7,975 nt of DNA from a bacterium (GCA_030611905.1 JAUWOX010000042.1:1-7975), one strand, 5' to 3'; positions 1 through 6,384 are shown, numbered from the stretch's first letter. Notes: generated from the sequence alone by a model not told the origin. Made by a program: numbers and translations.

Positions 1-25
1 AAAAACCGCTAAAACAAATTAGCGG
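1..25 (-). terminator. Intrinsic terminator of the lipoprotein gene
   Basis: Read on the minus strand, a 7-bp stem (CCGCTAA/TTAGCGG, positions 6-12 and 19-25) with a 6-nt loop is followed by a U-run (positions 1-5). It starts 9 bp past the stop codon of the minus-strand lipoprotein gene. The same hairpin and U-run occur unchanged at 1376-1400, behind the decayed second copy. Confidence 0.85.
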
Positions 26-108
26 ATAAAACTTTAATCTATCCAATTGACCTGACCAGAAAAAATATCAGAACAGATCTCATCATTGCAATCATCAAAA
101 ACCTTATA
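1..108 (-). repeat. Direct repeat copy A: 3' end of lipoprotein gene plus terminator
   Basis: Positions 1-108 match 1376-1483 without gaps, with 9 mismatches by hand count (about 92% identity). The unit covers the terminator, the stop codon and the last 24 codons of the lipoprotein gene. This copy is intact and in use; the other is a remnant. Confidence 0.9.
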
Positions 109-1206
109 CATCTCACCTTCCATATCCACTATTGCCAAATATCCTTTTCTGTCAGAGCCAGAAGAGAAATAAACCACGACTGCCCTACTATCATAAGACC
201 ATGACAAACTAAGCAATCCTGCGCGGCCACCCCCACGAGAATGAATAGACGATTCATCCGCCTTAAATATTACTCGACTCTCCCTGCTTGCAATGTCAAA
301 CAAACCTATGTTCCAATACTCACCACTGCTCTCTGCAGTGTAATAATAATAAACAAAGTATTCTCCGTTTGGCGATAAAAGATCTTCATTAGGCAAATAA
401 AAATGTCCATAACGCACATCATAATCATCCCCTAAGACAATAGCTTCGCTGGTCTTGTCCAATCCAGTTACATAAAAACCAGCATCTTCTGTATCATAAA
501 CAGGATAAAACAATCTTTCTCCATCCAGAAACCACTGTAAGCTCATTCGACAATCATTACAAGTAGTAATTCTGTCTTCTTGAGAAAAACCAACTTCTTT
601 TAAACATTCAACTTGACCACTTTCTCTATCAACCAAATCAATCTGGAATAGAGTATTCCACATATGTCTTATAAAAGCAATTTTACTGTCATCTGGAGAA
701 AAAACAGCTTCGTGAGGATACGTCCCTACTTTAACACTGCTTTCAATTCTTTCTGGCTCGACTTCTCCCAATTCATAAACATATATTCCATCAAAATAAA
801 CACCCCAAACTAAAAATCTGCTATCATTAGACCAATTTATTGATTCTTCGACTGGTGCAAAATCAACATCCTGAACCAATTTACCATCAAAATCAACAAT
901 TCTTATAACCGCTTTCTGGCATCGATCTTTGCCCCTTTCCACACAAGCAGGATATAAAATATATTCGCCATTAGGTGACACTCTCGTAGACGCTCCTCTG
1001 TAGTTTATTCCCCATTCCAAATCATTTCTTATCATTCTATAGCTACGATCACTCAAATCAACCACAACCAAATTTTGCCTAACATTAAAGACCAATCTTC
1101 CTGAAAATTCTCCCTTTGATAACCCCTTGTAATCAAAATACTGTACATGTTCTTCAGAAAAACAAGACACTAAACACAACAAAAGAATCCAGCTTAGCTT
1201 TCGCAT
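34..1206 (-). CDS. Putative lipoprotein with TolB/WD40-like beta-propeller repeats
   Basis: A 390-aa exported protein. The N-terminus has a short basic start (MRK), a hydrophobic stretch and a lipobox LVSC with the lipidation cysteine at residue 15, so it is probably a membrane-anchored, surface-facing lipoprotein. The rest shows repeated propeller-blade signatures of the PD40/TolB type: SPNGEYILY near 77, WSNDSRFLVW near 125, FSPDDSKIAF near 169, WFLDGERLFY near 225, LSPNGEYFVY near 277 and WSYDSRAVVV near 336. About six blades are expected. There are no obvious catalytic motifs, so a binding or scaffold role is more likely than an enzyme; the partner is unknown. The gene stands alone, with its own promoter, terminator and a strong Shine-Dalgarno sequence 7 nt before the ATG, which fixes the start. 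A truncated relative lies directly upstream at 1409-1517. Propeller fold and lipidation are inferred from motifs. Confidence 0.85.
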   Translation of the reverse strand: MRKLSWILLLCLVSCFSEEHVQYFDYKGLSKGEFSGRLVFNVRQNLVVVDLSDRSYRMIRNDLEWGINYRGASTRVSPNGEYILYPACVERGKDRCQKAVIRIVDFDGKLVQDVDFAPVEESINWSNDSRFLVWGVYFDGIYVYELGEVEPERIESSVKVGTYPHEAVFSPDDSKIAFIRHMWNTLFQIDLVDRESGQVECLKEVGFSQEDRITTCNDCRMSLQWFLDGERLFYPVYDTEDAGFYVTGLDKTSEAIVLGDDYDVRYGHFYLPNEDLLSPNGEYFVYYYYTAESSGEYWNIGLFDIASRESRVIFKADESSIHSRGGGRAGLLSLSWSYDSRAVVVYFSSGSDRKGYLAIVDMEGEMYKVFDDCNDEICSDIFSGQVNWID

Positions 1207-1213
1207 TTCTCTC

Positions 1214-1220
1214 CCTCCTT
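1214..1220 (-). promoter_or_regulatory. Strong Shine-Dalgarno sequence for the lipoprotein gene
   Basis: On the minus strand AAGGAGG lies 7 nt before the ATG at 1206, a near-perfect ribosome binding site that decides this start. It stands out because no other complete gene in the window has a recognisable one. Confidence 0.85.
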
Positions 1221-1259
1221 GCTCTGGTTTTAAAGAACAACCAATTCCTATCTCAAATT

Positions 1260-1288
1260 AGAATAAACCTTCTAACAATCTTTGTCAA
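1260..1288 (-). promoter_or_regulatory. Sigma70-type promoter of the lipoprotein gene
   Basis: On the minus strand a perfect -35 box TTGACA (1283-1288) is followed after exactly 17 bp by TATTCT (1260-1265). Transcription would start near 1252, giving a leader of about 45 nt that contains the Shine-Dalgarno sequence. Confidence 0.7.
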
Positions 1289-1375
1289 CCTAACACAAAA
1301 TTACAAACCATATCTAAAAATAACTCTAGACAAAAAAATTCAAGCTCGTCTAAACTATTTACAGCCCCACAAAAT

Positions 1376-1400
1376 AAAAACCGCTAAAACAAATTAGCGG
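1376..1400 (-). terminator. Duplicate intrinsic terminator behind the remnant gene
   Basis: Stem CCGCTAA/TTAGCGG (1381-1387 and 1394-1400) and U-run (1376-1380 on the minus strand), identical to the terminator at 1-25. It lies 8 bp past the remnant's stop codon and about 90 bp upstream of the lipoprotein promoter, so it would still insulate that promoter from upstream transcription. Confidence 0.8.
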
Positions 1401-1483
1401 ATAAAACTTTAATTGATCCAATTAACCTGACCAGAAAAGATATCAAAACAAATCTTATCATTACAATCACCAAAAACCTTATA
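1376..1483 (-). repeat. Direct repeat copy B: duplicated gene end plus terminator
   Basis: Second copy of the 108-bp unit at 1-108, offset by 1375 bp and free of gaps. Six of the nine differences are changes from G or C in the intact copy to A or T here, as expected for a decaying copy in an AT-rich genome. Confidence 0.9.
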
Positions 1484-1517
1484 CTCAGTCTGCCATAATC
1501 ATCATTGCAATACAGCC
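1409..1517 (-). pseudogene. Decayed C-terminal remnant of a paralogous propeller lipoprotein gene
   Basis: Translated on the minus strand, 1409-1483 gives YKVFGDCNDKICFDIFSGQ then VNWIN and a stop. The intact lipoprotein ends YKVFDDCNDEICSDIFSGQ then VNWID. Upstream, 1494-1517 matches the codons for GYLAIVDM (here GCIAMMIM) in another frame: the distance between the matching Gly and Tyr codons is 34 nt instead of 36, a net 2-nt deletion. The frame is stopped further upstream and I could not follow homology past about 1517, so nearly all of the gene body is missing. The simplest reading is a tandem duplicate that lost most of its sequence and then frameshifted. The first ~75 bp are certain; the extension to 1517 is weaker. 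Confidence 0.85.
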
Positions 1518-1549
1518 TCCAAACTACTTATCAGTTTTCAAAAAACACC

Positions 1550-1565
1550 CATCGTCTCGCTCCTC
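1550..1565 (-). promoter_or_regulatory. Possible relic ribosome binding site and start codon
   Basis: On the minus strand GAGGAG (1560-1565) stands 7 nt before an ATG (1550-1552), but that frame closes after four codons (MGVF). Because it sits just upstream of the lipoprotein remnant, it may be the original start of the deleted paralogue. This is speculative; it could be chance. Confidence 0.3.
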
Positions 1566-1583
1566 TATCTTAATACGTCAACC

Positions 1584-1615
1584 AAAAAACCAGCTTGATT
1601 CAACTGGTCTTTTTT
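1584..1615. terminator. Bidirectional-looking intrinsic terminator downstream of lon
   Basis: ACCAG (1589-1593) pairs with CTGGT (1604-1608); an inner TTG/CAA pairing extends the stem past one bulged C. The minus strand continues into a U-run (A's at 1584-1588), placing it 14 bp past the stop of lon. The plus strand also continues into T6 (1610-1615). The useful direction is minus, ending lon transcripts. Confidence 0.8.
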
Positions 1616-1621
1616 AAATTT

Positions 1622-4138
1622 TTATTTTTTCTTGGATTTCGCTTTAATAGCTGCTGGCTTCACAGAAGGATTAATTGGGAGCACTACTCCTTTTTTCTTC
1701 TTTGCTTTTATTACTGGCTTCTTATCCTTCTGCACATTACCATAGTCTTCAATCGACTCTTTCAACACATCATCCATTATTTTCACAAAAACTATTTTCA
1801 AATCTTTTTGAACATCTTTTGGAATTTCTGCTAAATTATTCCTATTCTCCTCGGGCAATAAAACAGTCTTGACCCCAGCTTGCCGTGCCGCCAAGACTTT
1901 TTCCTTTATCCCGCCAATCGGCAAAATCTTGCCACGCAAAGTAACTTCACCTGTCATAGCAATATTGCGCTTAACTTTTTTACCAGCCAAAACAGAAATT
2001 AATGCCGTCGCCATTGCTACCCCAGCCGAAGGACCATCTTTTGGAATTGCACCGGCAGGAACATGAATATGAATATCATCATTTTTATAAAAACCTTCTT
2101 TTACTCCCAGCTTATCAGCAATTCCCCGCGCAAACGAATAAGCTGCTTCAGCCGATTCCTTCATTACTTTACCCAACTGACCAGTTAATCGCAATTCTCC
2201 CTTACCCGGCATTCTCGAAACTTCAATATGCAATATATCGCCACCAACCGGCGTCCATGCTAGACCAGTTACTACCCCGACTTCATCCTTCGTTTCCGCT
2301 TTCTCCTGTGTAAACAAAGGTGCGCCTAAATATTTTCTTAAATCAGAAATTGTCACATTACTATCACCCTTGCCACCGGAAGCAACCGACTTCGCCATTT
2401 TTCTACAAACAGTAGCAATTTGTCTTTCCAAATTTCTTACTCCCGCCTCTTTAGTATATTCTCTAACAATTCTTCTCAAAGAAGGATCGGTAATCATGCA
2501 CTGCTCTCTTTTTATCCCATTTTCTTTTAACTGACGCGGAATTAAATATTTTTTAGCAATATTGAATTTTTCATCCTCCGTATAACCTGGAAATTCAATC
2601 ACTTCCATTCTATCTCGCAAAGCTGGTGGAATTGTATCCAAAACATTAGCTGTTGTAATAAACATCACATCTGATAAATCAAAAGGCACGCCCAAATAAT
2701 TATCAACAAACTCCTTATTTTGCTGCGGATCCAATGCTTCTAATAAAGCTGACGATGGATCTCCCCGAAAATCATTGCCCACCTTATCTATCTCATCTAA
2801 CATAAAAACTGGATTTTTTGTTTTTACTGAATTAATCCCTTGAATAATCCGTCCTGGCATCGCCCCCACATAGGTTCTACGATGGCCACGAATTTCTGCT
2901 TCGTCCTTTACCCCACCTAAACTAATTCTATGAAATTCACGACCCAAGGCCCTAGCAATTGATTTTCCTATAGATGTTTTTCCAACACCCGGAGGTCCAA
3001 CAAAACAAAGTATTGGACCTTGAATCTGATTTGTCAATTTTCTGACTGATAAATATTCCAAAATCCTTTCTTTAACTTTATCTAAACCATAATGATCATC
3101 ATTAAGAATCTTCTTTGCTTTTTTTACATTGACTGTACTTTTAGTTTGACTTTTCCAAGGAAGTCCAATCATCCAATCTAAATAAGTTCTCAAATAAGAA
3201 ACTTCGGGCGAAAAAGACGGCATTCCTTTCATTCGATTATATTCTTTCAAAACTTCTTCCTCAACTTTCTTTGTCATCCCAGCCTTCTTTATTTTTTCTT
3301 CCAACTCCGCTGTATCATCCTTGCCTCCTAATTCACCTAACTCTTTTTGAATCGATTTCATCTTCTCCCGAAGATACATCTCTTTCTGCATCTTTTCTAA
3401 TTCTTTTCCAGTATTCTCTTCTAATTTCTGAGCCATTTTTAATACTTTTGTCTGTTTACCCAAAAACTTAGACAGAGTATCCAATTTATCCTTAGCATCA
3501 CTTTTTTCCAACATCTCCTGCTTTTCAGAAACTTTTAAATCCAAATTTGAAACTATCAAATCGCATAATTGAAAAGGGTTCTTCATATTCAAAATAACCA
3601 TCATTACATCTAACGGAACATTTGCCCCCATCGAAACAATAGATTTAAATTGATTAATAACCGAATACATAAGAGCCTTTATCTCCTCGGTCTTCTCAAA
3701 TTCAGGCTCACCTAACAGCTGCGCCTCAACTTTCATAAAAGGGTCCATTTCTAACACTTTTTCTACTTTTGCTCTATTTAATCCTTCTACTAATACTCTC
3801 ATAGTTCCATCCTCTTGGCTTTCTACGTCTCGAATCCGACAAACCGTTCCCACCTTATAAATATCATCAACAGACTTAACTTCCTTCTTGCTTTCACCAT
3901 TTTGAGCAACTAAAAAAGCTATACCGTCATTCTTTTCTTGAGAAAATTTAACTGCTTTTATTGACAATTCCCCTCTAATAGCTAAAGGAATCGCCAGGCC
4001 TGGAAAAACAACAGCATCTTTTAAAACAACTACTGGAAACTTTTCCTTCTTCTTGCTCGAAATAAGCTTCTTCAAAAAACCATCCTCGACAGGTTCATTA
4101 TTATTGTCCTCCATGCCATTTTCCATAATTTCTTGCAT
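1622..4138 (-). CDS. lon: ATP-dependent protease Lon (La), family S16
   Basis: An 838-aa cytoplasmic AAA+ protease that unfolds and degrades damaged and regulatory proteins as a hexamer. Order of parts: N-terminal substrate-binding LON domain (about 33-235, beginning FPVVVLKDAVVFPG), a lysine/glutamate-rich coiled-coil region (about 235-300), the conserved GLPW at 325-328, Walker A GPPGVGKT (381-388), Walker B with D448-E449, then the S16 protease domain from about 614. The catalytic pair is Ser704 in PKDGPSAG and Lys747 in GGIKEK, 43 residues apart as in E. coli Lon (S679/K722). All key residues are present. A tail of about 38 residues from 801 has 14 lysines and goes beyond the usual end. 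No Shine-Dalgarno sequence precedes the first ATG; Met5 or Met9 are other possible starts. It is transcribed alone, with promoter 4194-4222 and terminator 1584-1615. No heat-shock element was recognised. Confidence 0.98.
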   Translation of the reverse strand: MQEIMENGMEDNNNEPVEDGFLKKLISSKKKEKFPVVVLKDAVVFPGLAIPLAIRGELSIKAVKFSQEKNDGIAFLVAQNGESKKEVKSVDDIYKVGTVCRIRDVESQEDGTMRVLVEGLNRAKVEKVLEMDPFMKVEAQLLGEPEFEKTEEIKALMYSVINQFKSIVSMGANVPLDVMMVILNMKNPFQLCDLIVSNLDLKVSEKQEMLEKSDAKDKLDTLSKFLGKQTKVLKMAQKLEENTGKELEKMQKEMYLREKMKSIQKELGELGGKDDTAELEEKIKKAGMTKKVEEEVLKEYNRMKGMPSFSPEVSYLRTYLDWMIGLPWKSQTKSTVNVKKAKKILNDDHYGLDKVKERILEYLSVRKLTNQIQGPILCFVGPPGVGKTSIGKSIARALGREFHRISLGGVKDEAEIRGHRRTYVGAMPGRIIQGINSVKTKNPVFMLDEIDKVGNDFRGDPSSALLEALDPQQNKEFVDNYLGVPFDLSDVMFITTANVLDTIPPALRDRMEVIEFPGYTEDEKFNIAKKYLIPRQLKENGIKREQCMITDPSLRRIVREYTKEAGVRNLERQIATVCRKMAKSVASGGKGDSNVTISDLRKYLGAPLFTQEKAETKDEVGVVTGLAWTPVGGDILHIEVSRMPGKGELRLTGQLGKVMKESAEAAYSFARGIADKLGVKEGFYKNDDIHIHVPAGAIPKDGPSAGVAMATALISVLAGKKVKRNIAMTGEVTLRGKILPIGGIKEKVLAARQAGVKTVLLPEENRNNLAEIPKDVQKDLKIVFVKIMDDVLKESIEDYGNVQKDKKPVIKAKKKKGVVLPINPSVKPAAIKAKSKKK

Positions 4139-4193
4139 GTATTTTATTTTTATTTTATAAAATTAAAGTATAAAAAAATATCACTTCCCTTGT

Positions 4194-4222
4194 ATTATAG
4201 CATAAAATTACTTCCAATCCAA
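4194..4222 (-). promoter_or_regulatory. Promoter of lon, with extended -10
   Basis: On the minus strand TTGGAT (4217-4222), a 17-bp spacer ending in TGC, then a perfect TATAAT (4194-4199); the TG one base before the -10 makes it an extended -10. Transcription would start near 4187, leaving an AT-rich leader of about 49 nt with no Shine-Dalgarno sequence. Confidence 0.75.
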
Positions 4223-4239
4223 GTGTATAACTTTTTTTA

Positions 4240-4271
4240 TTGAACACAAAAATTGAACACAAAATTTGTTC
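4240..4271. repeat. Short direct repeat and imperfect palindrome between lon and the 107-aa gene
   Basis: TTGAACACAAAA occurs twice (4240-4251 and 4253-4264). The second copy runs into GAACACAAAATTTGTTC (4255-4271), a 17-bp imperfect palindrome. On the minus strand this can fold and is followed by a T-rich run, so it could be a weak terminator for the 107-aa gene that ends 20 bp upstream. Role unproven. Confidence 0.5.
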
Positions 4272-4290
4272 ACCCGATCACTCAAAACAA

Positions 4291-4614
4291 TTATCCACCA
4301 AAACTTCCCGCATCAATCTCCTCCCAATCTCTCGTTTCATCGCTCCATTTATAAGCCCTAATAAAATTTACTCTCTCTGTTTTAGATTCTTCATGTTCAA
4401 CTTTGCCAGCTGAAGTACCCGCCCTTCTGGAATACAATGTCTTCACCCCAGTTATTCTCGGTTTATCAATCCATTCCAAACGCGACTTTCCTTGAGGCCC
4501 CACAAACTCTATCCATTCTATCTTTTTACTCCCCTCCTCTTCAATCCCCTCGCCAAAAACTTCTAAGCCCTTTTTCACATTATCAATAATTTCCTCCCAT
4601 TTTTCTTTAGTCAT
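4291..4614 (-). CDS. Conserved-looking 107-aa protein of unknown function
   Basis: A small, acidic, soluble protein with no signal peptide or membrane segment. It starts with a charged helix-like part (EKWEEIIDNVKKGLEVF, about 4-20). A likely beta-rich core follows: IEWIEFVGPQGKSRLEWI (33-50), then a basic patch with YSRRAG (61-66). The end has RAYKWSDETRDWEEID (86-101). The pattern of alternating hydrophobic residues and WD/WEE turns suggests a compact beta fold. From memory, short proteins with this SRRxG and AYKW..E..DW pattern occur in Patescibacteria, but I can give no function. No Shine-Dalgarno sequence or promoter was found upstream, so it may be read from the ruvA-FemAB transcript; a 17-bp tandem repeat lies directly before its start. 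Confidence 0.75.
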   Translation of the reverse strand: MTKEKWEEIIDNVKKGLEVFGEGIEEEGSKKIEWIEFVGPQGKSRLEWIDKPRITGVKTLYSRRAGTSAGKVEHEESKTERVNFIRAYKWSDETRDWEEIDAGSFGG

Positions 4615-4616
4615 AA

Positions 4617-4658
4617 ATTAGTTGTATTAGTTTATTAGTTGCATTAGCTTGTTAGTTG
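4617..4658. repeat. Degenerate 17-bp tandem repeat (TTAGTTG type)
   Basis: ATTAGTTG starts at 4617 and 4634, and GTTAGTTG at 4651, a regular 17-bp period for about 2.5 units, with extra ATTAG words between. It lies 2 bp upstream of the 107-aa gene's start codon and so would form its leader. The rest of the gap (4659-4722) holds no gene and no convincing promoter or terminator. Confidence 0.65.
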
Positions 4659-4722
4659 CCACCAACCAACAATTTAACAATACTTGTCCACCGGAACTCG
4701 AAAGGCGAAAACGAATAACAAT

Positions 4723-5784
4723 TTATTTCCTCATTTTTCCAGCTAAATTATACAATCCATACCATTTTCTTTTATAAACCAAATCCCACGCCCCAATATA
4801 ATTAACTTCCCTCCCCCCAAATCCACGCTTAAACCTAGAAACTCCTTCCCAAGCATCACCATCTTTACTCATATTTTCAACTTTATTCTCCGGCTTAACT
4901 CCCCAAAAATCATAAGTCTTACAACCCCTTTTTTTCGCTTCTAAAATCGCCTCCCATTGCAGTAAATTTGGCGCCATATATTTTCGATATTCATAATCTG
5001 ATGCCCCATGCATATAAACCACCTGACCACCAAAAAAAGAAACTAATATTCCTCCGACAATATTCCCATTTAATTCCGCTAAAAATAAATTAACTAGATC
5101 CTGCCTACCCAGTACTTCTAATTGCTTCCGATAATACTCTTTGGAATGTAAAGCAAACTTATCCCGCCCGGCCGTCTTCTCCATTACCTGCCAAAACCTC
5201 TCGAATAAACTTTCCTCAACCTTAGAATATCTATTTATTTTAACACCTTTCCGTTTGGCTAATCGAATATTATACCTCGTTTTAGAATGCATTACTTTTA
5301 ATAATTCTTCTTCATCTTTGTTCAAATCTAAAATCCATGTATCTTTTGGCTGAACTTCTTTTTTTGCCTTAACAAAATTCAAACCCTTCAAAATTTTAAT
5401 ACTATCCTCGTTCTCCTGCCATTCCGGATCAATCCTCAAAAACATCGCTTTCTCTTTTTTAACAATCTCTTTAAGTTTTTCCAAAAAACCAGCTATTTGG
5501 GATTTGTGATTTGGAATTTGTTTGGTATTTGGGATTTGTGATTTGGAATTTCTAATTGTCGGACCTCTTGGCACATACAAATAATTCTTTCCCCAAGGCA
5601 ATTCCATCTTAATAACCAAAGCACTTAATACTAATTCGCCGTTTTCTTCAACTCCCAACCGCCAAATTTTATTTCCAACACTCTTCTGAAATTCTCCCCA
5701 TTCCCAAGACTGCAGCGCAGACGCCCCATTCTTTTTTAAAAAATCATCTAATTTACTTTTATCCTTGAGATCAATTATATTCAT
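4723..5784 (-). CDS. FemAB-family peptidoglycan bridge aminoacyltransferase
   Basis: A 353-aa cytoplasmic enzyme of the FemA/FemB/FemX/MurM family, which use aminoacyl-tRNA to add amino acids to the peptide stem of lipid II and so build peptidoglycan cross-bridges. Two GNAT-like halves are visible. The first holds SWEWGEF (26-32), WGKNYLYVPRGP (64-75) and FLRIDPEW (115-122). The second has the family signatures KTRYNIRLAKRKGV (168-181), WGV (294-296) and GVSRFKRGFGG (314-324). The amino acid added cannot be read from sequence. Residues 78-98 (with KSQIPNTKQIPNHKSQ) are a foreign-looking low-complexity insert encoded by a DNA repeat (5494-5551). The start follows the ruvA stop directly (TAGATG), with no Shine-Dalgarno sequence, so translation is probably coupled to ruvA. 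Family is sure, substrate open. Confidence 0.93.
   Translation of the reverse strand: MNIIDLKDKSKLDDFLKKNGASALQSWEWGEFQKSVGNKIWRLGVEENGELVLSALVIKMELPWGKNYLYVPRGPTIRNSKSQIPNTKQIPNHKSQIAGFLEKLKEIVKKEKAMFLRIDPEWQENEDSIKILKGLNFVKAKKEVQPKDTWILDLNKDEEELLKVMHSKTRYNIRLAKRKGVKINRYSKVEESLFERFWQVMEKTAGRDKFALHSKEYYRKQLEVLGRQDLVNLFLAELNGNIVGGILVSFFGGQVVYMHGASDYEYRKYMAPNLLQWEAILEAKKRGCKTYDFWGVKPENKVENMSKDGDAWEGVSRFKRGFGGREVNYIGAWDLVYKRKWYGLYNLAGKMRK
5494..5551. repeat. Two perfect 26-bp direct repeats inside the FemAB gene
   Basis: Positions 5494-5519 and 5526-5551 are identical 26-mers separated by GTTTGG, a 32-bp period. Because 32 is not a multiple of three, the copies are translated in different frames: one gives NSKSQIPNT, the other IPNHKSQIA. 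On the coding strand the 26-mer has no stop codon in any frame. Confidence 0.9.
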
Positions 5785-6348
5785 CTAGAATTGCTTAATT
5801 ATTTTTAACGCTTCTCTTATTTGACCTGCCAATACCAAGTCACCATCAATTTTCCCAGCCACCTCAATGCTTTCTAATCTCTGAAAGCCCAGACTTACCA
5901 AACTATCTATTAATTCTTTTTTGTCAGAAACAATCTCATCATCGCCAATGCTATCTAATTTTCCCTTTAAACTAAAACAGATTTTCTCGGCCATTCTCTT
6001 TCCTATTCCCGGCACACTAATTAAAAAATCTAAATCTTTATTGTTAATTGCGCTCTTCATTTGTCCAATAGATCCAATTGACAATAATCCTAAAGCCATT
6101 TTTGGACCGATCCCCGATACCGAAATAACTTTCTCAAAAAAATCCAACTCTTCATATTTTGAAAAACCAAATAGGCTAACCGCATCTTCCCTTTGATGAT
6201 GATGAACAAAAAATTTACTTTCCTGTTTTAACTCCAAAGAATCAAAAATCTTTGGACACAAAAATATCTTATATCCAATTCCATTAACATCCAAAATAAC
6301 AAAATCATCTTTCCTAAAAATAATTTTTCCAGATAAATATGCAATCAT
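5785..6348 (-). CDS. ruvA: Holliday junction branch migration protein RuvA
   Basis: A 187-aa protein that binds four-way DNA junctions as a tetramer and loads the RuvB motor for branch migration in recombinational repair. Domain I, an OB fold, covers about 1-62 and ends in the family motif REDAVSLFGF (53-62). Domain II has the two helix-hairpin-helix motifs VSGIGPKMA (77-85) and VPGIGKRMA (112-120) that grip the DNA backbone. A short acidic linker (about 131-142) leads to the RuvB-binding domain III (about 143-187). Length is a little below E. coli RuvA (203 aa), mostly in the linker. ruvB and ruvC are not in the window. The stop TAG abuts the ATG of the FemAB gene. A promoter ends 7 nt before the start, so the mRNA may be leaderless. 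Confidence 0.97.
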   Translation of the reverse strand: MIAYLSGKIIFRKDDFVILDVNGIGYKIFLCPKIFDSLELKQESKFFVHHHQREDAVSLFGFSKYEELDFFEKVISVSGIGPKMALGLLSIGSIGQMKSAINNKDLDFLISVPGIGKRMAEKICFSLKGKLDSIGDDEIVSDKKELIDSLVSLGFQRLESIEVAGKIDGDLVLAGQIREALKIIKQF

Positions 6349-6355
6349 AGTTCTA

Positions 6356-6384
6356 ATTTTAGCCTTTTTTTATGAATTGTTCAA
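6356..6384 (-). promoter_or_regulatory. Probable promoter of ruvA-FemAB, predicting a leaderless mRNA
   Basis: On the minus strand TTGAAC (6379-6384), a 17-bp spacer and TAAAAT (6356-6361). Only 7 nt separate the -10 from the ruvA ATG, so transcription would begin at or within a base or two of the start codon. A second possible -10 is the reverse side of the palindrome at 6405-6416, but it has no good -35. Confidence 0.55.

Noticed and set aside
1116..1397. Plus-strand open frame of 93 codons across the lipoprotein start and upstream region
   Set aside because: It overlaps the lipoprotein gene's signal peptide, Shine-Dalgarno sequence, promoter and the duplicated terminator on the other strand. 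It has no ribosome binding site and a low-complexity product.
1595..2313. Several plus-strand open frames opposite the 3' part of lon
   Set aside because: They are antisense to conserved Lon protease-domain codons and have odd compositions (for example Phe/Leu-rich), typical of chance frames opposite a real gene.
3271..3471. Plus-strand 66-codon frame opposite the Lon coiled-coil region
   Set aside because: A shadow frame antisense to Lys/Glu-rich codons, giving a Ser/Leu/Phe-rich product; no start signals.
4139..4222. Heat-shock (sigma32 or CIRCE-type) control of lon
   Set aside because: No matching -35/-10 pair or CIRCE inverted repeat is visible; the promoter found is of the housekeeping type.
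5494..5551. Two 26-bp repeats with a 6-bp spacer as a minimal CRISPR
   Set aside because: The spacer is far too short, the repeats are translated within a conserved enzyme, and there are no cas genes.
5921..6196. Plus-strand 91-codon frame opposite ruvA
   Set aside because: It lies entirely within a confidently identified RuvA, with no promoter or ribosome binding site of its own.
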